Below the pieces are notes generated by a model. That model made no database searches, was not told the DNA's origin, and was given only the letters and a program-made list of their open reading frames with translations. A stretch of 6,035 nt of DNA from Prevotella sp. CAG:755 (lineage in GTDB: Bacteria; Bacteroidota; Bacteroidia; Bacteroidales; Bacteroidaceae), in contig HF989230.1 of NCBI GenBank assembly GCA_000431275.1, positions 1 to 6,035 of the forward strand, given 5' to 3'. Numbering within the stretch: the first letter of the stretch is position 1; each line of letters opens with the position of its first letter. The translations under genes were made by a program, and so were the position numbers. Shown here piece by piece: positions 5,788 to 6,035 of the stretch.

Positions 5788-6035
5788 TTATCTTTTCGGT
5801 TGTTTCAGAATGCGCACCGCGTTGAGCACGGCGAGCAGGGCGACGCCCGTGTCGGCGAAGACGGCCATCCAGAGAGTAGCCATCCCCATGGCGCCAAGCG
5901 CCATGACCGCCACCTTCACGCCAAGGGCAAAGACGATGTTCTGCCACACGATGCGGTGAGTGCGCCGCGCGATGCCGATGGCCTCCGGCAGGGCAGTCAG
6001 GCGGCCGTCCTGCAAGACGAGGCCGGCTGTCTCGA
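5788..6035 (-). CDS. P1B-type heavy-metal-translocating ATPase, C-terminal end (probable Zn/Cd/Pb exporter; 5' end outside window)
   Basis: This is the last ~82 residues of a P-type metal pump. The frame continues past the right edge: the first visible residues are ETAGLVLQDGRLTALPEAI, matching the ETADVVL...L..LPEAI segment at the end of the ATP-hydrolysis domain. Then follows IARRTHRIVWQNIVFALGVK and the two final membrane helices, ending FADTGVALLAVLNAVRILKQPKR. The Lys of ALGVK (codon at 5914-5916) and the Asp of FADTG (5851-5853) are 21 residues apart, the same spacing as the transport-site K693 and D714 of E. coli ZntA as I recall them, which favours the P1B-2 (Zn/Cd/Pb) class over copper pumps. 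The DKTG and CPC motifs lie outside the window. The gene ends in tandem stops (TAATAA), 12 bases before the Fur-type regulator, so the two probably form one operon. Metal specificity is inferred from these two residues only. Confidence 0.9.
   Translation of the reverse strand, partial: ETAGLVLQDGRLTALPEAIGIARRTHRIVWQNIVFALGVKVAVMALGAMGMATLWMAVFADTGVALLAVLNAVRILKQPKR

Overview
The window is GC-rich DNA that is almost wholly coding, most likely from a high-GC member of the Bacteroidota. This placement rests on three things: the Fur-type regulator resembles Bacteroides-type proteins as I remember them, the gene starts lack Shine-Dalgarno sequences, and the one small intergenic leader is A-rich. 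No search was run, so the taxon is inference.

Positions 1-5323, plus strand: six tightly packed genes encode a complete tripartite ABC efflux (type I secretion-like) system. In order they are the C-terminal part of a TolC-family outer-membrane channel (cut by the window edge), a lipoprotein HlyD/YbhG-type periplasmic adaptor, two ABC ATPases, and two ABC-2 type permeases. Junctions are 4-base ATGA overlaps (557-560 and 3097-3100), one 8-base overlap (2357-2364) and gaps of 1-2 bases, so this is one translationally coupled operon whose promoter lies left of the window. The order adaptor, ATPase, permease, permease matches Escherichia coli ybhG-ybhF-ybhS-ybhR, but the double ATPase YbhF is here two separate genes and a TolC gene leads the operon. 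The expected machine has two different ATPases and two different permeases in the inner membrane, with the adaptor linking them to TolC. The substrate cannot be read from the sequence.

Positions 5329-6035, minus strand: a second operon converges on the first with only 5 bases between stop codons. It holds the C-terminal end of a P1B-type heavy-metal ATPase (cut by the window edge), then, 12 bases downstream, a complete Fur-family regulator with two CxxC zinc-binding pairs. A Lys and an Asp, 21 residues apart in the last two membrane helices, match the transport-site pair of ZntA. The pump is therefore probably a zinc/cadmium/lead exporter and the regulator probably metal-responsive.

I do not see a new kind of system. 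The points most worth a second look are the two ATPases, whose departures from consensus all fall on one of the two predicted ATP sites, and a 21-bp in-frame tandem repeat that adds a hydrophilic heptapeptide repeat to the periplasmic part of the first permease. No RNA gene, mobile element, CRISPR array or origin was found, and no stretch over 15 bases lies outside genes.
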